The notes beneath the pieces were generated by a model, which was not told the DNA's origin, searched no databases, and worked only from the letters and a program-made list of their open reading frames with translations. The position numbers and the translations under genes are program-made. Of a stretch of 64,000 nucleotides of DNA, positions 24,723 to 33,010 are shown piece by piece; the stretch's first letter is position 1; the number at the start of each line of letters is the position of its first letter. Origin of the DNA: Saccharibacillus qingshengii (GTDB taxonomy: Bacteria > Bacillota > Bacilli > Paenibacillales > Paenibacillaceae); NCBI RefSeq assembly GCF_013185195.1, contig NZ_JAAZWC010000004.1:124001-188000 (forward strand), written 5' to 3'.

Positions 24723-26636
24723 ATGAGCAACGGACGATATGCAGGCAACGAGGCGAAAAGCGAAAATCGGCGTTATGCCGGAAACGATTCCCCGCCGCCT
24801 CGGCGCCGTGACCCGGCGGCTGAGCAGCCCAAGCCGGGTGCGGGCCGATACATGCCGGGACTGGACGGACTGCGTGCGCTTGCGGTGCTGGCCGTCATTT
24901 TCTATCATCTTCATACGCAGTGGGCACCGGGAGGACTGCTGGGTGTAACCATGTTCTTCGTATTGTCGGGCTACTTGATTACGGATATCCTGCTGGCGCA
25001 GTGGGACCGGACCGGCCGCTTCGATATGAAGGATTTCTGGATCCGCCGGGCCAAACGGCTGCTTCCGGCGATGCTGGCAGTCGTGCTGGCGACGGTCTTG
25101 TGGTCGATTCTGGTCGATCGGAGCCGGCTTCCGGCGATGCTCGGCGATGTTCCGGCCGCCTTGTTCTATTACAGCAACTGGTGGCTGATCTTCCACGAAG
25201 TTTCGTACTTCGAGAGCTTCGGTCCCTTGTCGCCGCTTGGCCATCTCTGGTCGCTGGCGGTCGAAGAGCAATTCTATATCTTCTGGCCGGTGCTGCTCGG
25301 GATCGGACTTATCCTTGCCCAGAAGAACCGGGGTAAGCTTGCGCTTGTGCTGGCTGGGCTCTCGCTGGCTTCGGCACTCGCGATGGGGATCATGTACCAT
25401 CCGGGCGAAGATCCGAGCCGTGTCTATTACGGCACCGATACGCGGCTGTTCTCGCTGCTGATCGGCGCGGCGTTGGCTGTGGTCTGGCCGAGCCGCAAAC
25501 TGAAGACCAATATCTCCAAATCGGCCACGAAGACGCTCGATATTACGGCGACGGTCTGCTTGATCGTGATCGCGGTGCTGATCTTCAAGTCCAACGACTA
25601 CGGGACGTTCCTGTACCGCGGCGGTATGGTTCTGCTGTCGCTTGCCACCACCATTCTGGTGGCGGCGCTGGCCCATCCGGCCTGCCGGCTCGGCAGCCTA
25701 CTCGGCGCCAAGCCGCTGCGCTGGATCGGCGCGCGCTCCTATGGACTCTATCTGTGGCATTATCCCGTGATCGTATTGACGACGCCGCTCGTCAACACGG
25801 GCGGACCGAACATGACCCGTATTCTGCTGCAGCTGCTGGTCAGCTTCGTGCTTGCGGCGTTGTCGTACCGCTATATCGAGCAGCCGGTACGTACCGGCGC
25901 GTTCGGCAGATGGTGGAAGCGGGTCATGCGCGAACCCGATATCGGCCGCAAGCGGCTGCTTCGGACGCTCGCGGGAACCGCGGCGCTTGTGCTGGTGCTT
26001 GGCTTCGCTATGAACCGCCTGGCTCCTCCGGCCGAAGCGCAGACGCCTTATGCCGGCACGGATACCCCTGCCGTGCAGACTCCGGCCGCGGACACCGCGC
26101 AGACGTCCGCCGGCACCGGAGCGGAGGCCGCGGACGACGCATCCGGCAGTCCGCTGCCGGCGGGAACCGGGGTAGGTATGACGGCGATCGGCGATTCGGT
26201 TATGCTCGATATCGAGCCGTACCTGACGGCCGAGCTGCCGGGAATCCAGGTCGACGGACTGGTCGGCCGCCAGATGTCGCAGGCACCGGCACTGATCGAC
26301 CAGCTGAAAGCGCAGGGAGAGATCGGAGCGACGGTCGTGATCCAGCTGGGTACGAACGGTTCGTTTACGGATGAACAGCTCGACGGCCTGCTGGCGAAGC
26401 TGCCCGAAGCCAAGAAGATCATTCTGGTCAATACCCGCGTACCGCGTCCTTGGGAGAGTGTCGTCAACAGCGCGTTGGAACGCGCCGCGCAGCGTGACGA
26501 CCGGGTTCTTCTGATCGATTGGTATTCGGCCAGTGCCGGACGCGACGACTATTTTGCACGGGACGGCGTCCACCTGATGCCGGCCGGTGCAAGAGCCTAT
26601 ACGCAGCTGCTGATCGAAGCGCTGAAGAGTTCCTGA
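24723..26636 (+). CDS. oatA: OatA-type membrane O-acetyltransferase with SGNH domain
   Basis: The 637-residue protein has an acyltransferase-3 membrane domain (about residues 44-400; start YMPGLDGLRALAVLAVIFYHL, then PLGHLWSLAVEEQFYIFWPVL) and an extracellular SGNH esterase domain with GDSVML, QLGTNG and DGVHLMP (catalytic Ser and Asp-x-x-His). This is the layout of peptidoglycan O-acetyltransferase OatA, which confers lysozyme resistance. An Ala/Thr/Pro linker joins the domains. It could acetylate another surface polymer. It is monocistronic between promoter 24660 and two hairpins after the stop. Confidence 0.87.
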   Translation: MSNGRYAGNEAKSENRRYAGNDSPPPRRRDPAAEQPKPGAGRYMPGLDGLRALAVLAVIFYHLHTQWAPGGLLGVTMFFVLSGYLITDILLAQWDRTGRFDMKDFWIRRAKRLLPAMLAVVLATVLWSILVDRSRLPAMLGDVPAALFYYSNWWLIFHEVSYFESFGPLSPLGHLWSLAVEEQFYIFWPVLLGIGLILAQKNRGKLALVLAGLSLASALAMGIMYHPGEDPSRVYYGTDTRLFSLLIGAALAVVWPSRKLKTNISKSATKTLDITATVCLIVIAVLIFKSNDYGTFLYRGGMVLLSLATTILVAALAHPACRLGSLLGAKPLRWIGARSYGLYLWHYPVIVLTTPLVNTGGPNMTRILLQLLVSFVLAALSYRYIEQPVRTGAFGRWWKRVMREPDIGRKRLLRTLAGTAALVLVLGFAMNRLAPPAEAQTPYAGTDTPAVQTPAADTAQTSAGTGAEAADDASGSPLPAGTGVGMTAIGDSVMLDIEPYLTAELPGIQVDGLVGRQMSQAPALIDQLKAQGEIGATVVIQLGTNGSFTDEQLDGLLAKLPEAKKIILVNTRVPRPWESVVNSALERAAQRDDRVLLIDWYSASAGRDDYFARDGVHLMPAGARAYTQLLIEALKSS

Positions 26637-26641
26637 GTACG

Positions 26642-26682
26642 GCCGGTGAAGCTTCCCTGCAAGCGGGAGAAGCTTCACCGGC
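26642..26682. repeat. Long hairpin after oatA
   Basis: GCCGGTGAAGCTT (26642-26654) pairs perfectly with 26670-26682, with an inner CCC/GGG pair. No T-run follows, so it may protect the 3' end rather than terminate. Confidence 0.65.
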
Positions 26683-26686
26683 AGAC

Positions 26687-26729
26687 GAAAGCCCCGTTTT
26701 TCGCTCGGTGCGAACAAACGGGGCTTTTC
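26687..26729. terminator. Bidirectional intrinsic terminator
   Basis: AAAGCCCCGTTT (26688-26699) pairs with AAACGGGGCTTT (26716-26727), extended inward by TTCGC/GCGAA. It separates oatA from the convergent membrane-protein gene. Confidence 0.88.
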
Positions 26730-26780
26730 GCTGTGCGCGGCGTTCGGCTCCGGCGGACCGGAGTCCGGTACGGAAGCCGA

Positions 26781-27296
26781 TCAGATTTTGGCTTTGGCAT
26801 TTTTGCTGAAAGGAAAGAGCAGGAGAGCGCCCAGCACGATCAGTACAAAAGCCAGCAGAGGCTGCTCCATGAATGTGCGTGTCGTCAGCGCTTCGATCGA
26901 GAATACCGCGAAGAAGAGCAGCGACAGCACCGTCAGAATATTGATAGGGATCAGCAGCCAGCGGTTGCGGCCTCCGAAGCAGTAGAATTCGAACAGACCG
27001 ACGGCCGGCGCGAGAATGAATCCCGGCCACATGACATCCCAACTGTCGAACAGCATTGCGGCCTGGCATACGATCGCGACCGTCACCAGAATCCCGCCGG
27101 GAATCAATAGGCCGGGAGCGCGTCCGTGCGTCATCGAGAAATACATCCAATGGAAGAACAGCCCCAGCGGAAGGATGAACAGCGAAGCCCAGAAATAGCC
27201 GAAAATCATACCCGAATTCATTCCGGTTCCTTGGCCGAGCAGCAGGTAAGCCCCCAACAAAATGAGCAGCGGACCCAAAATCGCTTTTTTTGACAT
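26781..27296 (-). CDS. LiaI/LiaF-like integral membrane protein of unknown function
   Basis: The 171-residue protein has about five hydrophobic helices. The first (ILGPLLILLGAYLLLGQGTG) is a repeated-Leu/Gly helix of the LiaI-LiaF type; later segments include MYFSMTHGRAPGLLIPGGI and FYCFGGRNRWLLIPINIL. The C-terminus is short and basic. The ATG at 27296 has GGAGAGG upstream; an in-frame start at 27395 lacks one. It is transcribed alone, divergent from pcp. A role in envelope stress is only a guess from the fold. Confidence 0.6.
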   Translation of the reverse strand: MSKKAILGPLLILLGAYLLLGQGTGMNSGMIFGYFWASLFILPLGLFFHWMYFSMTHGRAPGLLIPGGILVTVAIVCQAAMLFDSWDVMWPGFILAPAVGLFEFYCFGGRNRWLLIPINILTVLSLLFFAVFSIEALTTRTFMEQPLLAFVLIVLGALLLFPFSKNAKAKI

Positions 27297-27445
27297 AACA
27301 ACCTCTCCTCTATATTTTATATTTATGTACCGGTCAAGCGTGCCGAGTCCGTTCTGTAAGTTGAATCTGACGACCTGTAGACTCTTTAGGTTCACTATAG
27401 CTTGATGTGCGGACCGGCGCCTCGTGCAGCAGGTTGAAAAGGACT

Positions 27446-27459
27446 CGGTCTTAAGACCG
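27446..27459. promoter_or_regulatory. 14-bp palindrome in the pcp upstream region
   Basis: CGGTCTTAAGACCG is a perfect palindrome 28 bp before the pcp start codon. It could be an operator or a small leader hairpin. Confidence 0.4.
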
Positions 27460-27486
27460 ATTTATCGACGACAAAGGAGAATAGAG

Positions 27487-28131
27487 ATGAATATTTTGAT
27501 TTCGGGCTTTGAACCGTTCGGCGAATCGCCGATCAATCCGACGCAGGAACTGCTGGAGCAGATCGGCGTCGGCTTTTTGGGAGAAGGATATACGGATGTA
27601 GAACTGCACACGCTGCTGCTGCCGGTCCGTTACGATGAGGGAGCGGGAGCGCTTCTGGACGAAGTGAAGCGGCTGCGTCCGGATGCCGTGATCGCCTGCG
27701 GTCTGGCGGCGGGAAGAACGGCCGTCACTCCGGAGCGGATCGCGATCAACGTCAAGGACACGGAGCAGTATGCCGACAATGCGGGCCGCAGTCCGAGAGA
27801 CGAACCGATTCGCGCCGGAGGACCGGATGGACAGTTTGCGACGCTGCCGATCCGCGAAATCTCGCAGGCGCTCTGCGCGGCGGGGATTCCTTCGGCGATA
27901 TCGAATACGGCCGGAACGTATATCTGCAACAATACGATGTATGCGCTGCTGGATGATTTGAACACGGAAAAATCGCAGGCGCTTGCGGGATTTATCCATT
28001 TTCCGGCTTCCACCCGTCTCGCCGCACTCAAGCCTTCGCTGCCTTCGCTTCCCCAGGAGACACTGCTCGAAGCTCTGCGTATTGCCGTGCAGGTTACGGC
28101 TCAGGCCGTACGGGCCCAGGCCAACCGATAA
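27487..28131 (+). CDS. pcp: Pyroglutamyl-peptidase I
   Basis: The 214-residue cytoplasmic cysteine peptidase removes N-terminal pyroglutamate. The catalytic triad is visible: Glu83 (VTPERIAIN), Cys147 (GTYICNNTMY) and His171 (GFIHFPAS). The N-terminal ISGFEPFGESPINPT motif and length are canonical. AAAGGAG precedes the ATG at 27487. It is a single-gene unit ending at a hairpin with seven T residues. Confidence 0.96.
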   Translation: MNILISGFEPFGESPINPTQELLEQIGVGFLGEGYTDVELHTLLLPVRYDEGAGALLDEVKRLRPDAVIACGLAAGRTAVTPERIAINVKDTEQYADNAGRSPRDEPIRAGGPDGQFATLPIREISQALCAAGIPSAISNTAGTYICNNTMYALLDDLNTEKSQALAGFIHFPASTRLAALKPSLPSLPQETLLEALRIAVQVTAQAVRAQANR

Positions 28132-28152
28132 CCCATTGTACAGGATCCGGCG

Positions 28153-28188
28153 CTCCGACAAATTTTATAGAATTTGGAGAGTTTTTTT
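28153..28188 (+). terminator. Intrinsic terminator of pcp
   Basis: CTC-CAAATT (28153-28164) pairs with AATTTG-GAG (28171-28179) with a small bulge, and seven T residues follow at 28182-28188. The rest of the gap to 28399 shows no gene. Confidence 0.75.
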
Positions 28189-28399
28189 GGTTTTCCCGTT
28201 ACAAGCGCCAAAAACCGGGTAATGATACGGAACCGACATCCTTCTCAGTTGTATTTGACCTGCTCCGGCCACGAACCGTTGTGCCTGTCGAGCCCACGTG
28301 ATCAGCAGAGACAGTTTCGATTGTTGACGAACTGTACGGTTGGACAGGTTGCAAATTCGGCATTCGACGTTTTTCATTCTTGAAAAAAAGGAAAGGCGG

Positions 28400-28963
28400 A
28401 TGGCTTCGATGAGCAGTATACAAGGCAGAATGGGCTCCATTGTTCCGATCGGCGGATTGCCGGCACTGAATTCTTCGTACACGCCGAGCCGCCACGGCAA
28501 GGCACCACTCGAGAACCGCAAAGCCAGTCTGGAGATCGAGCTTTCCCGTGTTCTTCAGCTTCCCGCTTCGGAGCAGGACCGCGAACAGCGGGCTATGCGT
28601 ATCCGGCGCCATATCGCACTGCTCGAACGCCATATCGCGCTGCTGGATACGGCGAACGGCGAACGACCGGAATTTACGGTACAAGGCCGTCCGGACCGGG
28701 AGTATGACGAGCCTCAACAGCAGCCGGCGTTTTCTCTTCCCGAAGAGTCGGAAGAAGAATCTCCGGTAGAAGCGGCAGCGGCCGTAACGCCAAAAGCTCC
28801 GAGAGGCGGGGACGATTACGCCCGCGCCATGCTGGGGTCTTTTGAATCGCTGGGTTCGCTCTACGCGCCTCCGGCGGCGCCGGGAACGATTCCTCCTTGG
28901 GAGAACCGTTCGGAACCGGCGAGAACGGCCAAAGTCGGCCGCAACTTTGACGTCAGCGTCTAG
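28400..28963 (+). CDS. Uncharacterised acidic, largely disordered protein
   Basis: I do not recognise this 187-residue protein. Residues about 40-85 form a probable coiled helix with the repeat RRHIALLERHIALLD, after a Gly/Pro/Ser-rich start; the middle is rich in Glu and Pro, and the end is Pro/Ala-rich. There is no signal or membrane segment. GGAAAGGCGG lies before the ATG at 28400; an alternative ATG is at 28409. It ends at a terminator, separate from the sigma-factor operon that follows. Confidence 0.6.
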   Translation: MASMSSIQGRMGSIVPIGGLPALNSSYTPSRHGKAPLENRKASLEIELSRVLQLPASEQDREQRAMRIRRHIALLERHIALLDTANGERPEFTVQGRPDREYDEPQQQPAFSLPEESEEESPVEAAAAVTPKAPRGGDDYARAMLGSFESLGSLYAPPAAPGTIPPWENRSEPARTAKVGRNFDVSV

Positions 28964-29047
28964 AAGTCTGCAGCCGCAGCAAGCCGTTATCGCTTCAAGG
29001 GTTCGCTCTTGCGTAACGGACGCCTACCGAAATAGAAGTTTCATCAG

Positions 29048-29084
29048 AACCCCGTGTTCGGCAGCTGCCGGATGCGGGGTTTTT
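29048..29084 (+). terminator. Intrinsic terminator
   Basis: AACCCCG (29048-29054) pairs with CGGGGTT (29075-29081) with an inner CGGCAGCTGCCG palindrome, followed by T residues to 29084. Confidence 0.85.
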
Positions 29085-29112
29085 GTTATGCGCTCCTTTT
29101 TTTGCAAATCCG

Positions 29113-29138
29113 GCAACTTTTCCTGCGGCTCCGGGGTC
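29113..29138 (+). promoter_or_regulatory. Putative ECF-type promoter of the sigma operon
   Basis: GCAACTTTT (29113-29121) and GGTC (29135-29138), with 17 nt between GCAAC and GGTC, resemble the AAC--CGTC promoters used by Bacillales ECF sigma factors. It would let the sigma factor activate its own operon. Confidence 0.5.
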
Positions 29139-29167
29139 AGTTTGAGTAGAAGAGAAGGAGGGGCGGC

Positions 29168-29704
29168 ATGGCATACGAATGGCAAGGCAAGGTATCCATG
29201 ACGGCGGACGACTTGGAACCGATTATGGAAACCTACGGGGAAGACGTGTGGAACTTCCTCTATATCATGACCCGCAGCCGGGAACTTGCCGACGATCTTG
29301 CCCAAGAAACGTTTATCCGGGCCTATAAATATCTCGGAACGTACCGCGGAGAAGCTTCGCTCAAGAGCTGGCTGCTGCGGATCGCGCGCAACCGATGGTA
29401 TTCGTATCGTCGCCTGGCCTTTGTGCGGAAAGTGACGCTGCCCGGTTTCATGCCCGAGACGAACACGGCGGAATCGGCGGAAACGGAGTTTCTGCGGGAA
29501 GAACTGACCAGCGAGGTCTGGGCGATCGTGCTGAAGCTGCCGCTGAAATACAGGGAGATTCTCACGCTGCAGGCGCATTATGCCATGACGATGGAAGAGT
29601 TGGCGGGAACCCTTGGCATCACGGTATCGGCGGCGAAGACGAGACTGCAGCGGGCACGGGGCAAAGCGTCCGAATTATGGGAAAAGGAGCGGGGCGAAGC
29701 ATGA
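29168..29704 (+). CDS. ECF-type RNA polymerase sigma factor
   Basis: The 178-residue protein has sigma-70 region 2 (DLAQETFIRAYKYLGTYRGEASLKSWLLRIARNR, read as overlapping family motifs) and region 4 (LPLKYREILTLQAHYAMTMEELA, then a TVSAAKTRLQRAR recognition helix). It lacks regions 1 and 3, as in ECF factors. AAGGAGGGG precedes the ATG. Its stop overlaps the next gene start (ATGA), a standard arrangement for a sigma factor with its anti-sigma partner. Exact ECF group is not assigned. Confidence 0.9.
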   Translation: MAYEWQGKVSMTADDLEPIMETYGEDVWNFLYIMTRSRELADDLAQETFIRAYKYLGTYRGEASLKSWLLRIARNRWYSYRRLAFVRKVTLPGFMPETNTAESAETEFLREELTSEVWAIVLKLPLKYREILTLQAHYAMTMEELAGTLGITVSAAKTRLQRARGKASELWEKERGEA

Positions 29705-31179
29705 CAAAAAAAGACATCGACTGGGAAAAAGAGCTGAAGCCGAAACCTTTCCGCAAAAATTCGTTTACGCCGCAGATGATGAGAAAAGTAGAGCAGCAAG
29801 TGAAAGCCGATTCTGGCCGTGCAGCGCTGCTGCGCCGCCGTGCAGGGGTTCTTGTGCTTGGAGCCGCGCTGCTCGCCGGAGGGTTCGCAGCGGAGAGAAG
29901 CGGGGTGCTGGAAGGGCTGAGACAGATTCCGCCCGAGTCTTCGGTCGGCGTACCGCCGGCTTCCCAGCCAAATGGAACAGCGGAAAGCCATACATTCCCC
30001 GAGGAAGCGGCGCAGACGACCCGGATAGAGTTTCCCGAGAAAAAGGCGGACGGCGGCACAGCCGGCACCGTCTCGATCCCCCTGCGCCTTCTGCGAGCCG
30101 AACTGGCTATCGGAGAAGCGCAAACCGACAGCATTCCCGAGCTTCCGGACATGACCTTTGCCCTTACCGCCAAAGAAGCCGAAATGCTGCAGGCCGTTCT
30201 CGTGCAGCGCCCCGACACCGGAGAAGGTTATGTGCTGCTTGCGCCGAGAAGTTGGACACCGGAAAGAGCCGTGATCGGGGCCAATGGATCCGTAAGCGCG
30301 GAATTCATCAATCCGGATAAAGCGGGGAACCCGGAACAGAGAAACCCCGGAGATCCGGGAGAACGGCTCCGGTATACGGAAACGTTCAGCGGCGGCAGCG
30401 TGGCCTCGGGGATCGGCACGTATTTCCCCGATCGTCAGACCTGGGCCGAGCGGCAGGGGTTCCCGGTGCAGACCTACGAAGGATTGGCGCTGCGCTCGCA
30501 GTATGCCAATGAGGACGGGGAAGCGGGCTTTGCCCGTTATGACTGGACACGCCAAGGAGATGGGGTTGTAGCCAGCGGAGCCGTCTACTATTCGCAGAAT
30601 CCACAGAACGATACGCTGCGGCAGCTGGAGATGTCTCTTGAGGGCACTGCATACGGCGAGGCGGCCGATTCCATCCTTCGATTCTTCGAAGCCAACCAAG
30701 GCGCGCAGCGGATCAGGCCTGCGGCTTCCGCGACTCAGGCTCTCCCGCAGGGCAAAGAACAGGAAGCGGCCGAAGACTCGATCGGAATCGAAGCGTTGAG
30801 GGAGCGGTTGGCCGAAAAAGGACTGAGGCTGACCGGCCTGCAGGATGCCGATGTTCCGTTCTACGACCAGCCTATGAACGGAGTCGAAGCGGAGGAACTG
30901 ATCTTCGACCGCGATTCCCGAAATGCGGAGCGGTCCGAACGTTTGACGCTGTTCGACTTTGGCAGCCGGGACCGGGCCGCGGAAGAAGCGAAGAAATTTG
31001 CCCAGGAACCGCGGTCGGCGGAAAACGGCATCCAAGCGGATATTTATCCGCATGTCTTCGCCGGGGGAGGGTTTGTCGTGCTCTACTGGACCAGCGGAAG
31101 CCATGAACGTCCATTCGTTTACGATAACAAAATCAACGGCGTGCTGCGCGCACTCGATCAATCGGAGGTGCAACCATGA
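29701..31179 (+). CDS. Single-pass membrane protein, probable anti-sigma partner
   Basis: The 492-residue protein has a short basic cytoplasmic N-terminus (about 47 residues, KDIDWEKELKPKPFRKNSF), one membrane helix (about 48-65) and a large extracellular part of more than 400 residues. That topology and the 4-nt overlap with the sigma gene suggest an anti-sigma factor, though the zinc-binding HxxxCxxC motif is absent. Two similar stretches mention VYYSQNPQND and DADVPFYDQP but no known enzyme motif. It overlaps the lipoprotein gene by 4 nt. Confidence 0.65.
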   Translation: MTKKDIDWEKELKPKPFRKNSFTPQMMRKVEQQVKADSGRAALLRRRAGVLVLGAALLAGGFAAERSGVLEGLRQIPPESSVGVPPASQPNGTAESHTFPEEAAQTTRIEFPEKKADGGTAGTVSIPLRLLRAELAIGEAQTDSIPELPDMTFALTAKEAEMLQAVLVQRPDTGEGYVLLAPRSWTPERAVIGANGSVSAEFINPDKAGNPEQRNPGDPGERLRYTETFSGGSVASGIGTYFPDRQTWAERQGFPVQTYEGLALRSQYANEDGEAGFARYDWTRQGDGVVASGAVYYSQNPQNDTLRQLEMSLEGTAYGEAADSILRFFEANQGAQRIRPAASATQALPQGKEQEAAEDSIGIEALRERLAEKGLRLTGLQDADVPFYDQPMNGVEAEELIFDRDSRNAERSERLTLFDFGSRDRAAEEAKKFAQEPRSAENGIQADIYPHVFAGGGFVVLYWTSGSHERPFVYDNKINGVLRALDQSEVQP

Positions 31180-32093
31180 ACAAGCAGAATTCGAAAAGAC
31201 CGCTTCTTCGGCTAGGCGCAGCAGTCGCCGCGGCGGTTCTCCTGCTCGGCGGTTGCAGTCAGCAGGGCGAACGCATGAGGAATGAGACCGTAACAAGCCA
31301 AGCGTCGCCTTCCGTCCAATCGGCCGCTCCGGCACGTTCGGCCGAAGCCTCGGCGGCAAAGCAGGGTATCTCTGAACCGTCGGCGCCGGATAGGAGGGAA
31401 ACTCTTCGAAGCATAGAAAAGAACCGGATTCGCTGGATCAACGCAGAGGTCGTTGTCACGGCCGGCGTCTCGAAATATTACGATCAGGCCGAAGTGATCA
31501 CCGCCGATTTTGAGTCGCTGCGGATCGAAGCGCCGTCGCTTCCCCAAGCGATCGACTTTCCGGAGACGCCCGAAACGGTCGAATCCGTCACCGTCTCGCC
31601 GGATCGTTCTTACGCGGCGATCGAAGCCGGCTATCACGAAAGCACCAAACTTTTTATCGTGGACCTGGCAAGCGGGCAGCTGCGCAACCTGAACGAAGAG
31701 CTTGAGCAGGAAGGATACGGATTCGTCGAAGTTATCCACGGAGCGGCCTGGATGCCCGCCAATTCGGTCAACCATGGCGGTCATATCCTGGCGTTCGGGT
31801 ACGGGCTGATCGGGGAAATGAAAACGGGTATGTATAACCTGGACAATGCGCGGCTGTTCGAAGCTGCGATTCCCGATAAGAACACCGTTGTCAATGCTTC
31901 CAGCTTCCAGTGGAGTGCCGACGGCCGGATGTTCGACTTTGTCGGCGAGACCTACAAAGGAGCGCAGGAATCGTTCCGCGTATTCCGTTATGCGGCGGAT
32001 ACCGGCGAAACGATCGAAATCGGACCAATCAGCCGGGCCGAACTTGTCAACCGGAATGAGAAAACGCGGGGACCCACGATCTTTGTCGATTGA
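31176..32093 (+). CDS. Uncharacterised lipoprotein of the ECF operon
   Basis: The 305-residue protein has a lipoprotein signal with lipobox LGGC (Cys27), a Ser/Ala-rich linker to about residue 70, and a C-terminal domain with beta-propeller-like repeats (VTVSPDRSYAAIEAGY, SSFQWSADGRMFDFVG). It is the third gene of the sigma operon, overlapping the previous one by 4 nt, so it may sense or stabilise the envelope for the sigma pathway. No enzyme motif is seen. Confidence 0.7.
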   Translation: MNKQNSKRPLLRLGAAVAAAVLLLGGCSQQGERMRNETVTSQASPSVQSAAPARSAEASAAKQGISEPSAPDRRETLRSIEKNRIRWINAEVVVTAGVSKYYDQAEVITADFESLRIEAPSLPQAIDFPETPETVESVTVSPDRSYAAIEAGYHESTKLFIVDLASGQLRNLNEELEQEGYGFVEVIHGAAWMPANSVNHGGHILAFGYGLIGEMKTGMYNLDNARLFEAAIPDKNTVVNASSFQWSADGRMFDFVGETYKGAQESFRVFRYAADTGETIEIGPISRAELVNRNEKTRGPTIFVD

Positions 32094-32125
32094 CCCGAGA
32101 GCGCAAAAGCGATAGAATGTATCGG

Positions 32126-32145
32126 TAATTAAAAGTAACTAATTA
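32126..32145 (+). promoter_or_regulatory. Operator-like box before the nitroreductase
   Basis: TAATTAAAAGTAACTA is flanked by TAATTA again, giving a TAATTA/TAATTA dyad around GTAAC. It shares GTAACTA and an A-rich core with the minus-strand box at 1033-1048 before the FrnE-like gene. A common HxlR/MarR-type regulator is possible. Confidence 0.4.
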
Positions 32146-32181
32146 TCGATTTACACATCGATCAAAAAGGCGGTCTACCTC

Positions 32182-32847
32182 ATGAGCAGCGAAACAAAAC
32201 GGCGTGAAATCCTGGATGCCTACCGATTCAGACACGCAACCAAAACTTTTGATCCCGACCGGAAAATCCCGGCCGACGAATTCGACTTTATTCTGGAAAC
32301 CGGGCGTCTGTCTCCGAGCTCGGTCGGTCTCGAGCCGTGGAAGTTCGTAGTGGTGCAGGACCCGGAACTGCGCGAGAAAATGCGTCCGGTCTCCTGGGGC
32401 GCGCAGGGACATCTGCCGACGGCCAGCCATTTTGTCGTGATATTGGCCCGCCGCGACGTGCGGTACGATTCCGCCTATATGAAGCGGCAGATGCTCGAAG
32501 TCAAGAAATATCCGCCGGAGATCGTCGAGAAGATGATGACCGATTTTTACAAAACGTTCCAAGAGGAACATATGGATCTGAATGACGAGCGCAGCCTGTT
32601 CGACTGGGCATCCAAGCAGACGTATATCGCGCTTGGCAACATGATGACGGCCGCCGCGCAGATCGGTATCGATTCCTGCCCGATCGAAGGCTTCGACCGT
32701 GCGAAGCTGGATGTCGTACTCGAAGAAGCCGGCCTGCTTGAAGACGGCACCTACGGGGTCAGCGTGATGGCAGCGTTCGGATACCGGACGGCCGAACCCC
32801 GTCCGCAGACGCGCCGGACTGTGGACGACGTGATCCGCTGGGTATAA
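32182..32847 (+). CDS. NAD(P)H-dependent nitroreductase family protein
   Basis: The 221-residue flavoprotein matches the NfsB-like nitroreductase family: FRHATKTFDPDRKIP start (FMN phosphate contacts), RLSPSSVGLEPWKFVVV, and the C-terminal QIGIDSCPIEGFD plus VSVMAAFGYR. It likely reduces nitro compounds or quinones with NAD(P)H. It is monocistronic, with AAGGCGG before the ATG and a strong terminator after. The upstream dyad suggests control by a redox or quinone sensor. Confidence 0.9.
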   Translation: MSSETKRREILDAYRFRHATKTFDPDRKIPADEFDFILETGRLSPSSVGLEPWKFVVVQDPELREKMRPVSWGAQGHLPTASHFVVILARRDVRYDSAYMKRQMLEVKKYPPEIVEKMMTDFYKTFQEEHMDLNDERSLFDWASKQTYIALGNMMTAAAQIGIDSCPIEGFDRAKLDVVLEEAGLLEDGTYGVSVMAAFGYRTAEPRPQTRRTVDDVIRWV

Positions 32848-32875
32848 AGGATACGGCTGCGAAACTGAAATACCC

Positions 32876-32932
32876 AAAAACCCGTTACCTGCGAATGCGC
32901 TTCACTGCGCATTCACGGATAACGGGTTTTTT
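32876..32932. terminator. Bidirectional intrinsic terminator
   Basis: AAAAACCCGTTA (32876-32887) pairs with TAACGGGTTTTT (32920-32931), with an inner GAATGCGC/GCGCATTC stem. It separates the nitroreductase from the convergent amylase. Confidence 0.9.
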
Positions 32933-33010
32933 CAAAAAGGAGCGGGCTTGGCTTCCTGTTCCCGGGGTTAGACGCGCTGCCCGAGGCGGTTCACAGCCCG
33001 CCGTTCAAGC

